DNA from: Atopsyche davidsoni | Lineage: Eukaryota; Arthropoda; Insecta; Trichoptera; Hydrobiosidae | Reading direction: 5' to 3' | Length of the DNA: 64,000 nt | Assembly (NCBI GenBank): GCA_022113835.1 | Contig: JAILWY010000021.1 | Span: 8,494,001 to 8,558,000 of the forward strand | The notes under the pieces: model-generated | Seen by the model: the letters and a program-made list of their open reading frames with translations, nothing else | What the model was told of the DNA's origin: nothing | The model's database searches: none | Translations under genes and position numbers: made by a program | In this document: piece by piece, positions 1 to 10,834 of the stretch | Layout of the letters: each line of letters opens with the position of its first letter | Numbering within the stretch: position 1 is the stretch's first letter

Positions 1-620
1 TTGTACTTATGATAATCTGAACGTTAATTTAAGATAATTTGAGATTGAATTTTATGCTTAAGTGTTATACTTATTTGTTAATTGCCAATCGTTATATCTT
101 AATTTTAAATTGAAGCTCTTTTAAAAAAAGCTGTGAGCAAATAACAGTTTATTTAAAAATTGTATTATTTATTTGTGGGTATATTTTATTCAACACATTT
201 TCGTAAATTTTAACAGCCGTCTGTGTATTCGTCTTTATATTTTATTGACTCTGTCTGCGAGAATCGCGAAAAGACGCGATTTTGTCTTATATATACATCA
301 GCGTATTTCGTTTTTACGTATATTGTCTCTCAGTATAATGCTCTTGAGTAAATTGAACGTCATTTGTTGAACTTTTCTGACATTTGATATTGAATTCGCG
401 GCAGTGAACGAGCAAGAATTTTTTATTCTGTCAATTGAATTGTAAATTGTACACGTAAATTATTTTTGTAAACATGCAACATTCGATTTATTGATTAAAA
501 AGGACGGTTTAGGATACATATTTAAGTATTACTATCCGGTTTTTGACTGTATTACAAGTAATTTTATAATTCAGTTCAGACGCTGCGAAACACTTAAGGG
601 CCTAAGTCTTTGATCATTTT
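1..620. other. AT-rich intergenic DNA
   Basis: No gene, RNA or repeat is recognised. The only open frame of note (65 codons from 173) has low-complexity, codon-random composition and no recognisable motif, so I do not call it. Confidence 0.6.
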
Positions 621-842
621 CGGGTCCGTTTTGCGAAAAATCGACAGCACCGATCAAAAAAAATTAAATGCAAAAAGTTAGATACATCTCATTCTTCCGA
701 ACAAAATATATTTTTATTTCTTGTAAATTTACTTTTAATATGATAAATATATGTTTTTCTGATTGAAGTGTAGGAATTTGGAGATTCGTCATGTCCCTGT
801 TCTAATAGTCCTAAACATTTAATTGGAATTAAAAGATTAAAT
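621..842 (-). mobile_element. Partial copy of CARGGATGGG-family MITE (family E, copy 1)
   Basis: This stretch matches the reverse complement of the fuller element at 19022-19422. Shared blocks include TTGCGAAAAAT, AGTTAGATACAT, TAAATTTACTTTTA, ATGATAAATATATGTTTT, ATTTGGAGATT and GGAATTAAAAGATT, in the same order and spacing. One terminal inverted repeat is missing and the outer end at the retained side is decayed, so it is a truncated fossil. There is no coding capacity. The superfamily is inferred as hAT-like only from the terminal sequence of the fuller copy. Confidence 0.75.
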
Positions 843-2176
843 ATAAACCCTGTGCGATTTATTATTTTAAAAACTTTGGTTTTGAAAAGTCGTCATTTTA
901 TTCAAATTTTCAACATCTTCAAGATTTTATTTTACTCTGAAAATGGACGTTAATTAAATAATAAAAAAATAGATAAATATAATTTACAGTAATTTCAATA
1001 CTCTATAAAATAAACCAATTTTCGACATAGAAAAATAAAGTGACTATTAAATTAATTAAATGACACGATTTCGCCAGGTAAAACGGTCCTTTTTTGTGGC
1101 AGACGGGGGATGGACACCAAGCAAAGTTAGGTAGCAAGACCCTTAAGCTACCTGCGAAACAGAGAAGCTAAAAAATGAAACAATCTGCTAATGAAACACT
1201 AACATCTTAATAAAGCGGATAGATTTATTCAAGCAACTGTGCGAAAGATATAATTTTATTTATAAGCGAGTTTCTGAAGGGTGAAAATTATACAGGCGGC
1301 GAACAACACGGAATGCTAAATTCTCAAAATTGTTATACAATAGGCGCCCCGCTTCCTGGCGGGAGTCCTGGGCGGAGAGCGCCGTCTTGTAGGCGAGGCT
1401 TATCTGCCTATAATTTGAATATTGTGTAGAAAATTTATACGCACCCGCCAGAGACACTTTGTTTGACGACAAATAATGTAACTTTTAAACAAGCGTCTGT
1501 TAAATGTCAAGCGGGTTATCGCTGGAAGTAAACCTCGTGACTTGTGCGAGTCTAGCATTTGAATGTCGGGACGTGAAAAGTTCCTTCAGTATTTACCTTT
1601 ACGGAAATGCGATTTTCCAGAACGTCTTGCGGTATTTACATGCTGAGCGAAGTTGCTCTTCGAGTTGCATACTATTAACTTCCCTGAGAATATAGTTTAT
1701 GTGTGCCTATTTATATATTTCTTTGCCGCTAAGAGGGTTTTTTAATGGTCACGGATTAAGAGTGACGGTAAATAAATAAACTTTCCGAAATACTTCCTAT
1801 TTCGTTAGTACTATAATGAATGTGGTTTCTTTGGGTGGAATAATGTAAGCCATCCCAGAAAACCTATTCGTTAATGGATGATTTCATTAGCTCTCCTGAA
1901 TAGATCCGTTCACTTTGTGAGTTGCTAAGTCATTTAATTAGTTGTGATAATAATATAAAGTAAAGCTAATTTAAAAATTTAATTATTAGAATGTTACCGT
2001 ATTAGGTAAAACTATTCTCGAGCTTTTAATTTAATCGGGATCAATATATGACAAACTGTGTTGTGTCAAACTTATTAAATATGTCAGAGATTGAAATTGA
2101 TATGGATATACTCGTATTATGATAAAAAAATTATTTTATACAAAAAAAACTATTATGATTAATGACGTACATTCAT
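843..2176. other. Intergenic DNA with GC-elevated island near 1260-1650
   Basis: Mostly AT-rich. A more complex, GC-elevated stretch runs from about 1075 to 1160 and again from 1260 to 1650, including a C/G-rich core at 1340-1390. Short opposing open frames (1260-1472 minus, 1504-1695 plus) coincide with the island, but neither resembles a known domain. I read it as a candidate non-coding regulatory island, not a gene. Confidence 0.4.
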
Positions 2177-2369
2177 ATAAAGGTGTCCCAAAATAAACGC
2201 AAGATTTGAAGATTTGAAAGTTTTGGGAACACCAGCTGACAGTTTAGGGTTAGTAAAAATGGAGCGTTACACGATAGAACAACGTGTCTTCATTATTGAA
2301 CAATATTTTAAAAATAATGAAAGCTTGGCAGCCTTTCAAAACTTTACTTTAATTATTTTATTGATGTAA
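2177..2369 (+). pseudogene. 5' end and N-terminal fragment of a Tc1/mariner-like transposase element
   Basis: A short frame from ATG at 2259 to TAA at 2369 begins MERYTIEQRVFIIEQYFKNN and continues ESLAA. This is the characteristic start of helix-turn-helix (DUF4817-type) transposase-like proteins common in insect genomes. About 25 residues match the expected pattern; after LAA the frame runs into unrelated residues and stops. Upstream, an AGGTGTCCCAAAAT-type sequence at about 2180 looks like the element's terminal repeat, and ATA lies before it. The rest of the transposase and the other end are absent, so this is a truncated relic. The family assignment is from memory of the motif. Confidence 0.6.
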
Positions 2370-5300
2370 TGACACAACATGAATTTATGCATATAAAATG
2401 TTGATGTTTGATGTCGATGTTTAATGAGTCGAAAAGTATTAAAATTACGGTATTTTTTGTTGTTTTATTTTATGTTAAGACATTAGTTTAGTGGAGCCGA
2501 AATAATATAACCATATATTCAAACTGAATGCAGAATGCACACGTTTTGCTTGCGAGGAATTCGATCCACATTTCGCCGAGCTGTGATTCGAGTCGACACC
2601 TCGGCCGATTGTTATCCCGGCCGCTGAGGTATGCCGGCTTTGCCGTGCGTTAGAAACTATTTGCCGACATTATCAGGTGCTATTTGGGCTCACGTGCATG
2701 GCTACTGCCGACAAGGGCCTCGCAACCAGATATAAAGAAACGATGGGAAATTAGCATCAAGTGCGATATTTGAACTCACCAAAACGCGTTAATTTCAACA
2801 CAAACCGAAAAAAAACAAGAAATTTTAATTGTTGTAATAAAATGAAAAAAACGCACAGTGAATTGTTGTTTGATTTGAATGTCATTTCAAAAATGTATAA
2901 AGTCAATTATTATTATTATTTTATCTAATTAGATCTATTATGAAAATAATGTTTCAAAAAATGATGTATTGTTTGTAAGCAATTATAACGTGCTTTGTAT
3001 TATTTTTGAAAATGTTTTCTATTCAAAGAACTTTTGTACATGATGCGAACAACCTAACCAAGTATATTCGTTAATTGAGCCATACATACAGTACAGTGTT
3101 TTTTTTTTAGTAACAAAGAATATATGTTTTGTAAAATAAAATAAAAAATGCAAATTGTTCATTTTACGAGTAAGCTTGCGTGATTGGTATCTGTTTGAGC
3201 GAACTTGTCGTTAAATCAAAACTCGAAGGAGGGAGTTGATAATCGATATGGCAGTAACTTCTTCAATAGCCGGCGTTCCTTTCAGCAATTTCCACCTGAG
3301 GTTTTGCGAGGCCCCGTGCCACGTCGTGATAACGCAAGGGCCTTTATCTGAAGCCTCGGAAGCGGCGTGCTCCTCCACGCGGCTTTCTACCGACTGAAAT
3401 AATCAAGCTTTGCAAAAGTCTGCTTGTTAAACAGTGATTCCTAAACTGTGTGAAAAATATAGAATTAAAGAAAATAAATTATCAATAGAAACTAAAAATT
3501 ATGATTTGTTGTTGCCATGTCCCATTGAAATAATAATTCATAAAAGCATTACACCGAATAAAATAATAACATTTTTGCAGGTTTAAAAGTGTTTCTTAAA
3601 CTGTGCAAATAAATTAGATTTTTTAAAAAGTCAATTAAAATTGACAATTTTATTTAATTTTGTTTACGTCGAGACTCATAGACATCATAATTGACAGATG
3701 GCTTTGTGCCGAATAATATAATTAAAAGTAATAAAAATAAAAAGAATATGTTAATTAATAATTTGTTGACATTTGTTGGATTTAGCCTATAATAACTCAA
3801 TATAAGAAAAATTTTATAAACGAATATCGCGAACTTTCTTAAGATGATAATAGTGGATTTGAGTAAATATTATATGATCATATTAAATTGAATTTCTTTG
3901 ATATTTCCTCAAACAAATCTTTTTAAATCATAACTAACCTCACCTATCCAAACTTTAACTTAACAATAATTCAAATTACTTCTAACCTTAGTTGATATAT
4001 AATAAAATTTATATAAATTTACAGATGATCCTATTTTAAGTAAAGTAAACATCTACGATTTGATAATCAGAATAATATCTAATATTGATACTTTTTATCC
4101 CAAATTTATATTTTTTAACTATTAATCGATAGGAGTATGTGTTTTAATTTCAGCTGCATAATTTGATATGTTTGTGAGTAAGATTTAATCTGCAGTAGTC
4201 ACGGACCTCTGCCCCTGTAATGGAATTTAGACATCCTAACAAGCTGGCTATGGCGTAGCCTTTGCATAATAATCAACTGTTTGATGTCCATCATCGTAAG
4301 ACCTGTGGGCGATATTGGATTCTATATTCAGACCTGACATTAAATAAAAGGAAGTTTTCCTGAATTTGAATGAGACTGAAAAATTTGTTCACCGAACTGT
4401 TCCGATTTTTCAGTCAATAATAGTAGTTAATAATCATAGTAGATATCTATCTATATATCTATTAGAATAAATAATCTACTTTTTGAATGTAAAAAAAATC
4501 AATAGGATGCCCAATAAGAAGTTTGGGTTTCAAAATATGTATTCAATGTTACTGAGAATATAATGAATTAATAAGGTTCTAGATAATAAAAATGTTTACC
4601 TTAACAGAAGAAAAGTTATCCAATTGGCAAAGAAAAATTGAATCTAAAATATGATTTTTTATAAATTTAACTAGTGTGTTGTTAGAAAGTAAAGCTTAAA
4701 TACAAATAATGTAGTAATTAGAATAAAAATATGGGCTATTTAAAATTAGATTGGTACTTAAATATAAAAGAAGTCAACATCGAATACTGAGATGTCTATG
4801 TGCATTTGAATATGGTTTAAATATTATTTAAAATATTTTATGTTTTTTAAGAGGTTCAAAGTTTAAAATGTCAGTACGTCTTCGGCAGAGCACTCTGCTG
4901 GTGGTTATTTCGCTCTCACAGGAAATGAATTGCACCCCCGACAGTGCGGGGTTTCTCGGAGGTGCACGACACATGGCTGGGACGGAGGTGGAATCGGGAG
5001 GCAGGGGGTGAGGGCTAGGGGTGTACAAATGGGGGTGGACGGTAACAAAAGTCACTCATTGTTTAGTAATAGGAAAATTTTCTTTAGAAACGAATACGAA
5101 AAAATATATGAAATTTAATACTATAAACTTGAAAGAGCTTAAACGTTTTGGTTTTAAAATTTTCACAAGGCATTGATGCTCAAGTCTCATCAATATTGTC
5201 TTTGAATTAAATGATTTGATACAACAGTCTATATATGTAAATATATAAATCTAAAGAGCAAAACGATTGAGCGATATTTCGGTTTTGAGTTTATCTATAA

Positions 5301-6139
5301 CTAAGCAATAAGTTAATGAGCCAAATATACGCTACAATTAAAGCTTAAGTATATTACAGATAAAAATGTACAGAATTTGGTTAAATAAATCTATATATTT
5401 ACAAGCTCTATTACCCTAGATTTGTAATCAAAATAATGCTGTTTTATATTTTTAATCGATATAAAAATAATTGGTTTTTCATTACTCCGAATGAATGAGT
5501 TGTGAGACGAGGAAACAGATGAACAAATTTTACTGCCTTTAAGGAAGTCGGAAATGGATTGGAACATTACTGATCATTTTCATTGAGAAATAAAAGCTTC
5601 TCCAAGGGGATTTAAAATTTAAACTACTTGAGTACAGATGCACTAAAACCATAATGTATCTTGAGCACAGAAACTGCTCCAATGACATAATCACAACTCA
5701 CAATAGCGTTTGCGATGCACTTTCAATAATACTCCAAGAGGGTACTCGGGTTTTATTGAAAGAGGTTTTATGCCTGAGCAAGCATTTACGAACCTATAAT
5801 TATTTATAACATTGTGAAACGCTGATACCGGACATGCTATTTTTAGGGAGTGCAGAGTTTTCATGTCTCGTAAAGGTTTATTACTCGACAGCAATTAATG
5901 GCTTAATTAATCACGGAGAATATCACGTTAAATAAATCAGCAGCGACAGCAAGCAAAGTTATATGGTTGTTTTTAAAACAATTATTACTACGTTCATACA
6001 AATACCGCATTAGCACTGTATTTAAACAAAATAAATCTTTATGTAATAAATGAGTAACAGACTGTGAATGAGATGTAAATATAAAGCTATTTTCAGGAAA
6101 TGTTGATTGCATAAAAAAATAAGTTTAGTATCTGAAGGT
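2370..6139. other. Intergenic DNA with GC islands at about 2545-2760, 3200-3400, 4195-4330 and 4870-5050
   Basis: AT-rich background with four GC-elevated, non-repetitive islands. The island at 4996-5040 is G-rich on the plus strand, with runs of 3-5 G at short intervals, compatible with a G-quadruplex. Two overlapping short open frames on opposite strands (4828-5055 and 4930-5118) are by-products of this composition. No coding gene is supported. Confidence 0.4.
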
Positions 6140-6620
6140 AGTACCAAAAAAAGAAAATGCATTTCTGTTCACGATTGCTGTGCGCCTTGACGTGAATGCG
6201 CTACTGCTTTGAAAATATAACAGACCTTCTGCAGAGTACACTTCCAATTTCCGCCGCCCGAAATGGTAAAACCACCACAGTTTTTCTCCATCGATCTCCG
6301 TTTGATTTATAGACCACTGCAATTCCACAAAAAGCCGCATTCACGCCGGGGCGAGCGAGTGAATTTGAAAGATAGCCGCGGAGTCTGAAGTTGAATTTTC
6401 AGGCCAGGTGTCGTCGTACAACAAATCGAGAAAGTCTGAGGTCGTAATTGTTCCTGGGATTTGAATGGATGTGGTCCGATATTGCGGCCTGAAGTTTGCG
6501 ATTGCACAAGTTTGAAAAACTACTGCGGAGGAGTGTATGCCTTGACTTGTTAGACTTTAAGGTTGTTGGCGTAGTTTATATGACTTAAGGGAACTATCCG
6601 ACAGCGAGCACATGCGCGGC
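6140..6620. other. GC-elevated non-coding island
   Basis: A roughly 480-bp stretch of balanced, complex composition in AT-rich surroundings. Overlapping minus-strand open frames at 6125-6340 and 6307-6507 lie here but are in different frames, lack any recognisable domain and show no splice or promoter context I can defend. It is a candidate conserved non-coding element; conservation cannot be tested here. Confidence 0.3.
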
Positions 6621-8100
6621 GGAAATTCTCGATAGTTTTTAAAAATAACACTAGAGTGAATTTATATTATTCTCTAGATAACAATTATAGTTTTTCACTA
6701 CATTTGACGATGAAATACTTTAAATTAAAAAAAAAAGTTATAAACATATTTGTATCGTGTAGATTAATCAGATATTTTTTCGTAGATAACAAATTTAAAA
6801 ACCGAGAAATTAATATTGAAAAAATCATAAAAACTAACGAGGTTTGTAAACGTAAACGTTTTTATATATTCATTTAAAAATAGCAACACAAACACACAAG
6901 GGGAGTTAGCAGGAAGGCAGGCCGTCAGTCGCGGTGCACTGAGCCTCGCAATTGAGTTACGGCATCCTTAATTTCAAGCGAAAAAGTTCGCGCACGTTAA
7001 CAAGATACTGAGGTGACGCGGACAGACGGCAGGGATGAAACGAATTACAGTACATTAACTGAGGCAAATAAAAAACCAAAATATTGTTTTCAGTTAAAAA
7101 AATATCCAAATAACTTAAGAATCGACAGAAAAAATATTACAAAAAAAATATGAACGATGTTGATATTTGGTTTTCTCAAAATTTATGCACTAAAGTGCGT
7201 TGTATATAATTAAATAGCTTAAAACAGAAAAATGACCACAATACTTAATCAGTGCTTTAAACTGACTGCCTTTATTTTGTATCTGTTTATAACACATATT
7301 ATAACTTAAAAGAATATGTTATCATAATATTTCAGCTATTGTTTAAAAATATTCTTTTGAAATTTACTACTGAGTATTGTAATAATTGAATTGATATTAA
7401 TTTTCAATATATTGGACCATAAATAGATACTTTATCACTACTATAACAAAAAAGTTTAACATCTGACGCAACATATTATGAGATTACGATCATGTTGTTT
7501 TCTAAATAAGACCTCGAAATGTAAAAGTAATAACAAATAAGTTATTAGTATTTTTTGTTTGAATATATAATATTTTTTAATGAAGTCGTGAGTATGTAAA
7601 TTTTTTTGTTGAATTTTTCGTATCCCAACAGGCAGTGGTGTTAAGATCAAGTAACAGAGTAAACTAAGGCTTGATTCAGTTTTACGTGAGAATTATATAG
7701 TTGGTCCTTTAATTTAGCCGGCGAAGGCAGTCAGGTCCGAATTAACTACCGGCGACTGTGACCGCCCCGGCGCTCCTGTTTCGAGTTCATGAAAGTAGCA
7801 ACGCTTCAGACGATTCTAGTACAAAACTACAATTAGGTTTATACATTTAAACGATTCTCTAGGACTATTGATTAAAAAAACCATACATTTGAATATGAAA
7901 ATAAATAAATAATTAAATTAACGATGATTAGCAAAAACGCAGCTTTACTTATAGATTCGGTTTATTACGAGAAAAAGGTGAAGTCTTGTTGGGTTAGTAT
8001 TAATTTTTTTCAGCTGAGATTACGAAGATATTTAAATGATGTAGCATACAAGTAAAGGTTAAAATCAACTGGAGTTAATGGAACTGGTATTTATTTTGTA
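6621..8100. other. Intergenic DNA with small islands at 6895-7040 and 7715-7810
   Basis: AT-rich sequence without recognisable genes or repeats apart from two GC-elevated patches. The patch at 7715-7810 is enriched for CCGG and CGCC. The short open frames at 6656-6877 and 7456-7650 have the lysine, isoleucine and phenylalanine bias expected of AT-rich non-coding DNA. Confidence 0.45.
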
Positions 8101-8510
8101 ATACTCCATTTTATTATAATAAAATAAAACCAATGGTTTTGGAGACTACGTTAATTTCTCTTGTAGCGAGAGCTCTTTCGCCGAACACGGCATCTTCAAA
8201 ACTGAGTCAATACAGAAAAAATCATCACATACTAGTTTATTTCAGTACTTAGTATTAAAATTATTGCTGTTAATATCATTTTAATGGGGTTTCACAGCAC
8301 TCAATAGAAGCATTTTTCCTCATAAATTTGTAATGTAGTATAATCTATGATTCATGTATTTCTGTTGAATTTGTTATGTATAAGCTCGCTTTTTTTCTAT
8401 AGACTCAGTTTTGAAGATGCCGTGTTCGGCGAAAGAGCTCTCGCTACAAGTGAAATAAACGTAGTCTCCAAAACCATTTGGTTTTTTTTTTATTGTATCA
8501 ACTGGAGTAT
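8101..8510. mobile_element. Foldback MITE with about 107-bp inverted arms and TA target duplication (family C)
   Basis: The left arm (8101-8208) and right arm (8402-8510) are near-perfect reverse complements across ATACTCC, GGTTTTGGAGACTACGTT, CTTGTAGCGAGAGCTC, TTTCGCCGAACACGGC and ATCTTCAAAACTGAGTC, separated by about 193 bp of AT-rich spacer. TA flanks both ends (8099-8100 and 8511-8512), consistent with a Tc1/mariner-type target duplication. No transposase is encoded. Each arm carries the hairpin core GATGCCG-TGTT-CGGCGAAAG discussed in the findings. A copy of family A begins 24 bp downstream. Confidence 0.85.
8409..8440 (+). other. Hairpin core in family C arm (hammerhead-like motif)
   Basis: Reading plus: TTTTGAAGATG, then stem GCCG-TGTT-CGGC, then GAAAGAGCTC. 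The inverted copy in the left arm (about 8169-8202, minus) has the same order. It matches the layout in families A and B but with a different stem sequence, so the pairing potential is kept while bases differ. Function is inference. Confidence 0.4.
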
Positions 8511-8533
8511 TATTGGATAGTCTTAGAAATGTT

Positions 8534-8757
8534 TCTTGTTGAGGGACAAGGCATTTGATTGGTGAAGATCCATTATTATAATGATAAAAGTAACTTTGTA
8601 TTCTGTCTTCACTTTGAGTTTATTACAATATATTTTTTTGCATGACTAGTTTCGACCAAATAGACTAGGTTATCATCAGATGCATATTTGGTCGAAACTA
8701 GTCATGCAAAAAATATATAATAAACTCAAAGTGAAGACAGAATACAAAGTTACTTTA
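8534..8757. mobile_element. Foldback repeat, family A copy 1
   Basis: It begins at CTTGTTGAGGGACAAGGC with GGTGAAGATCCATT downstream, then two arms: 8587-8662 and 8685-8756 are nearly exact reverse complements (AAAGTAACTTTGTATTCTG at one end, CATGACTAGTTTCGACC towards the centre) around a 22-bp loop. Related copies are at 19632-20970 (interrupted by a Helitron) and 38094-38252. No coding capacity and no convincing target duplication. It is a dispersed non-autonomous element whose superfamily I cannot name. Confidence 0.8.
8639..8684 (-). ncRNA. Possible minimal hammerhead-like ribozyme motif in family A repeat
   Basis: On the minus strand: TGCAT, CTGATGA (8679-8673), one T, a weak stem AACC with GGTC, then GAAAC, a TA loop, GTC and ATGCA. 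TGCAT and ATGCA can pair as a 5-bp closing stem, with GTC just before the second strand at the position of a hammerhead cleavage triplet. Deviations from the canonical fold are the extra T after CTGATGA and one mismatched pair in the central stem. Minimal hammerheads are known from Penelope-like elements; activity here is inference. Confidence 0.3.
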
Positions 8758-10473
8758 ATCAAATGTTTCATTTAAAAATATGACATGAAATACGTGTTCG
8801 TTGAATATTCGTTGGTCATTTAGCGGTAGGGGAATGTTACGGCGAGTTGACCCTCGCAGGCCGCAGTCTGGGGGTACGTGGGGGTGTGTTGGGGCTGGGA
8901 AGGGTTGGGGCGGGGGATACAGACACACCTTTCTCCCACCCTGCGTCGCGCGTTAAACTTTTATGACTGCATCTGGCCACGGGCTTTGCTGAGCTCACCG
9001 CGGCGCCTCATGTACAATGATATATGCTTGGTCTATTTTAGTGGTTCCCTTATTTTTAATCACCGAGCGAACTTGTATAAAATAATTTTTGACATTTTGA
9101 AAAACTTTTTTTATGTTACGCTATTATGAGATTAATAATGGTGCCATTCTAAAATGGTTGCCACAAAATATTTGACAAAAATAAATCACAAAAAAATAAA
9201 AGTGTTACTTTGGAATGTGCATGTCTTATTGCAAATATATTGTTAATATGGCTATAGTCCGTTAATTTATATTAGTATATATTAAGTATGGCAGAAGTCA
9301 GAAATTAGCAATATAGCAACAAAATAAAATAATGGGACGAGGTCTTCAAGTAATGGATCTGTTTTTTGAGAGTTTATTGGTTGAGAGGATAATTAATTCC
9401 CTACTAAATGAATTGCTATCACGTGGCAATATCTTCTAATCTTCAGTCACAAATAAAAGTAGAGTTTTATGTAAATTGTTTCTAGAGTAGATTTTGAACT
9501 ATTTTATAATTTATTTAACAAAAAAATATCTTTTTTCAAGTTACATAACCACAAAATTAAAAAAAAAGAAATGAACGTTAGAGCCATATATTTATCTTAC
9601 GTTCTTATATAAGGAATTATAATGCAAGTAAAGGTTGTTTATTTTTAAATATCTTTTGTTGAGAAACAATAGCGCGTTTGAATCAGCTGTAGTATTTTTA
9701 TTTCTCACAGCTTTATAAAGCAAAGCATCCTGCTTAATGCTTCACCCCTCTCTCCCTTGCTCTGCGCACAGTTAACATGAAATAGTAAAATAATGTTAGT
9801 ACTCGCCGTAGTAATTTATGTGTACGGCAGTGGCATTGTACTGTAGTGACATACGGAAAACAATTTTAAAAAACACAAAAAAAGGTGAGAAATAAAAATG
9901 AAAGATTGCAGGGTGTTATTTACTCATATTTTTACACAAGAAACTCTTTTCTTATTTTGTTACCCGGGTGGCGTGATTTCCTTACGCACAAACGTGAAGT
10001 ACCGGCGTGCAAACAGATTCTTTCATACACTCACGCCATGAAAATCAGCACAATAAACCTTAGATAAAGAACCCCCCGGGAGCGGGATTTAATTTTTATA
10101 TTCGGTGGATAAAATTTACCTTTTGATTATTTTTATGTCGCAACACGATGTGCCGAGGAACAGTATATGTTATGTAAATGGATTTAGCTGCAAGGCGATG
10201 AGAATCTTGAAAAGAACACAGTGTTTTAAGCAGCGCGAGTTGCGCGGAGCGCTTGAGAGAGGACCGCGTAAATCGAATTCACCTGCCTAATGCAACGCGA
10301 GGACAACTTTAACACAAGAGGGAATAACTTTTCATACCTTTAAAATTTATGCAATCAAAATAAAATGAGCTTTATTTATTTTACTTAAATTATTTATTAA
10401 AGCTTGTTTTGTTAAATTACCTCAAAAGATATGTTCTGAGTCAGAATATTTATAGATCAATATGAGTGCTTTT
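8758..10473. other. Intergenic DNA with islands at 8810-9010 and 9940-10300
   Basis: The 8810-9010 island includes a G-rich run (8870-8915) with seven tracts of 3-5 G on the plus strand, a strong G-quadruplex candidate. The 9940-10300 island is GC-elevated and complex, with overlapping short open frames (9885-10067, 10105-10290) that show no known domain. The rest is AT-rich with nothing recognised. Confidence 0.4.
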
Positions 10474-10669
10474 GGTACTTGTTTTTTATCCGACCACCAA
10501 AAAACTTGTACCCAACCTAATCTTACCTAACCTAACCCAACGAATCGAGCGGTCATGGAAATCTGCAAAGGAACTAAATAAACGGGGCTCATCGTCATAT
10601 GATAGATTCTTATCTCTGCGAGTACACGTACATTAAAAAATTTTGGTGTTCGGATAAAAAACAAGTACC
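10474..10669. mobile_element. 196-bp MITE with perfect 8-bp target site duplication (family F)
   Basis: Terminal inverted repeats start GGTACTTGTTTTTTATCCGA and end with the complement (TCGGATAAAAAACAAGTACC form, one difference after the GA). The element is flanked by identical 8-mers GTGCTTTT at 10466-10473 and 10670-10677. Eight-bp duplications are typical of hAT-type transposases, which would have mobilised it in trans. The interior carries a CCTAA-rich stretch (10511-10538) resembling the insect telomere repeat. No open frame. Confidence 0.88.
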
Positions 10670-10797
10670 GTGCTTTTTTATAAGTATTGATTTGATAAAT
10701 AGATTTATAAGAGATCTAGTATTACTTATGTTGAAACATGGCGGGAGACACAATATTATAATAAAACGGAGAAAAAAAAACCGATATAAAAAAAAAT

Positions 10798-10800
<3 letters not shown>

Positions 10801-10833
<33 letters not shown>
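10801..10833. repeat. (AT)n microsatellite
   Basis: About 16 uninterrupted AT dinucleotides. The minus-strand open frame crossing it (10756-11046), with alternating isoleucine and tyrosine, is an artefact of this repeat. Confidence 0.95.
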
Positions 10834-10834
<1 letters not shown>

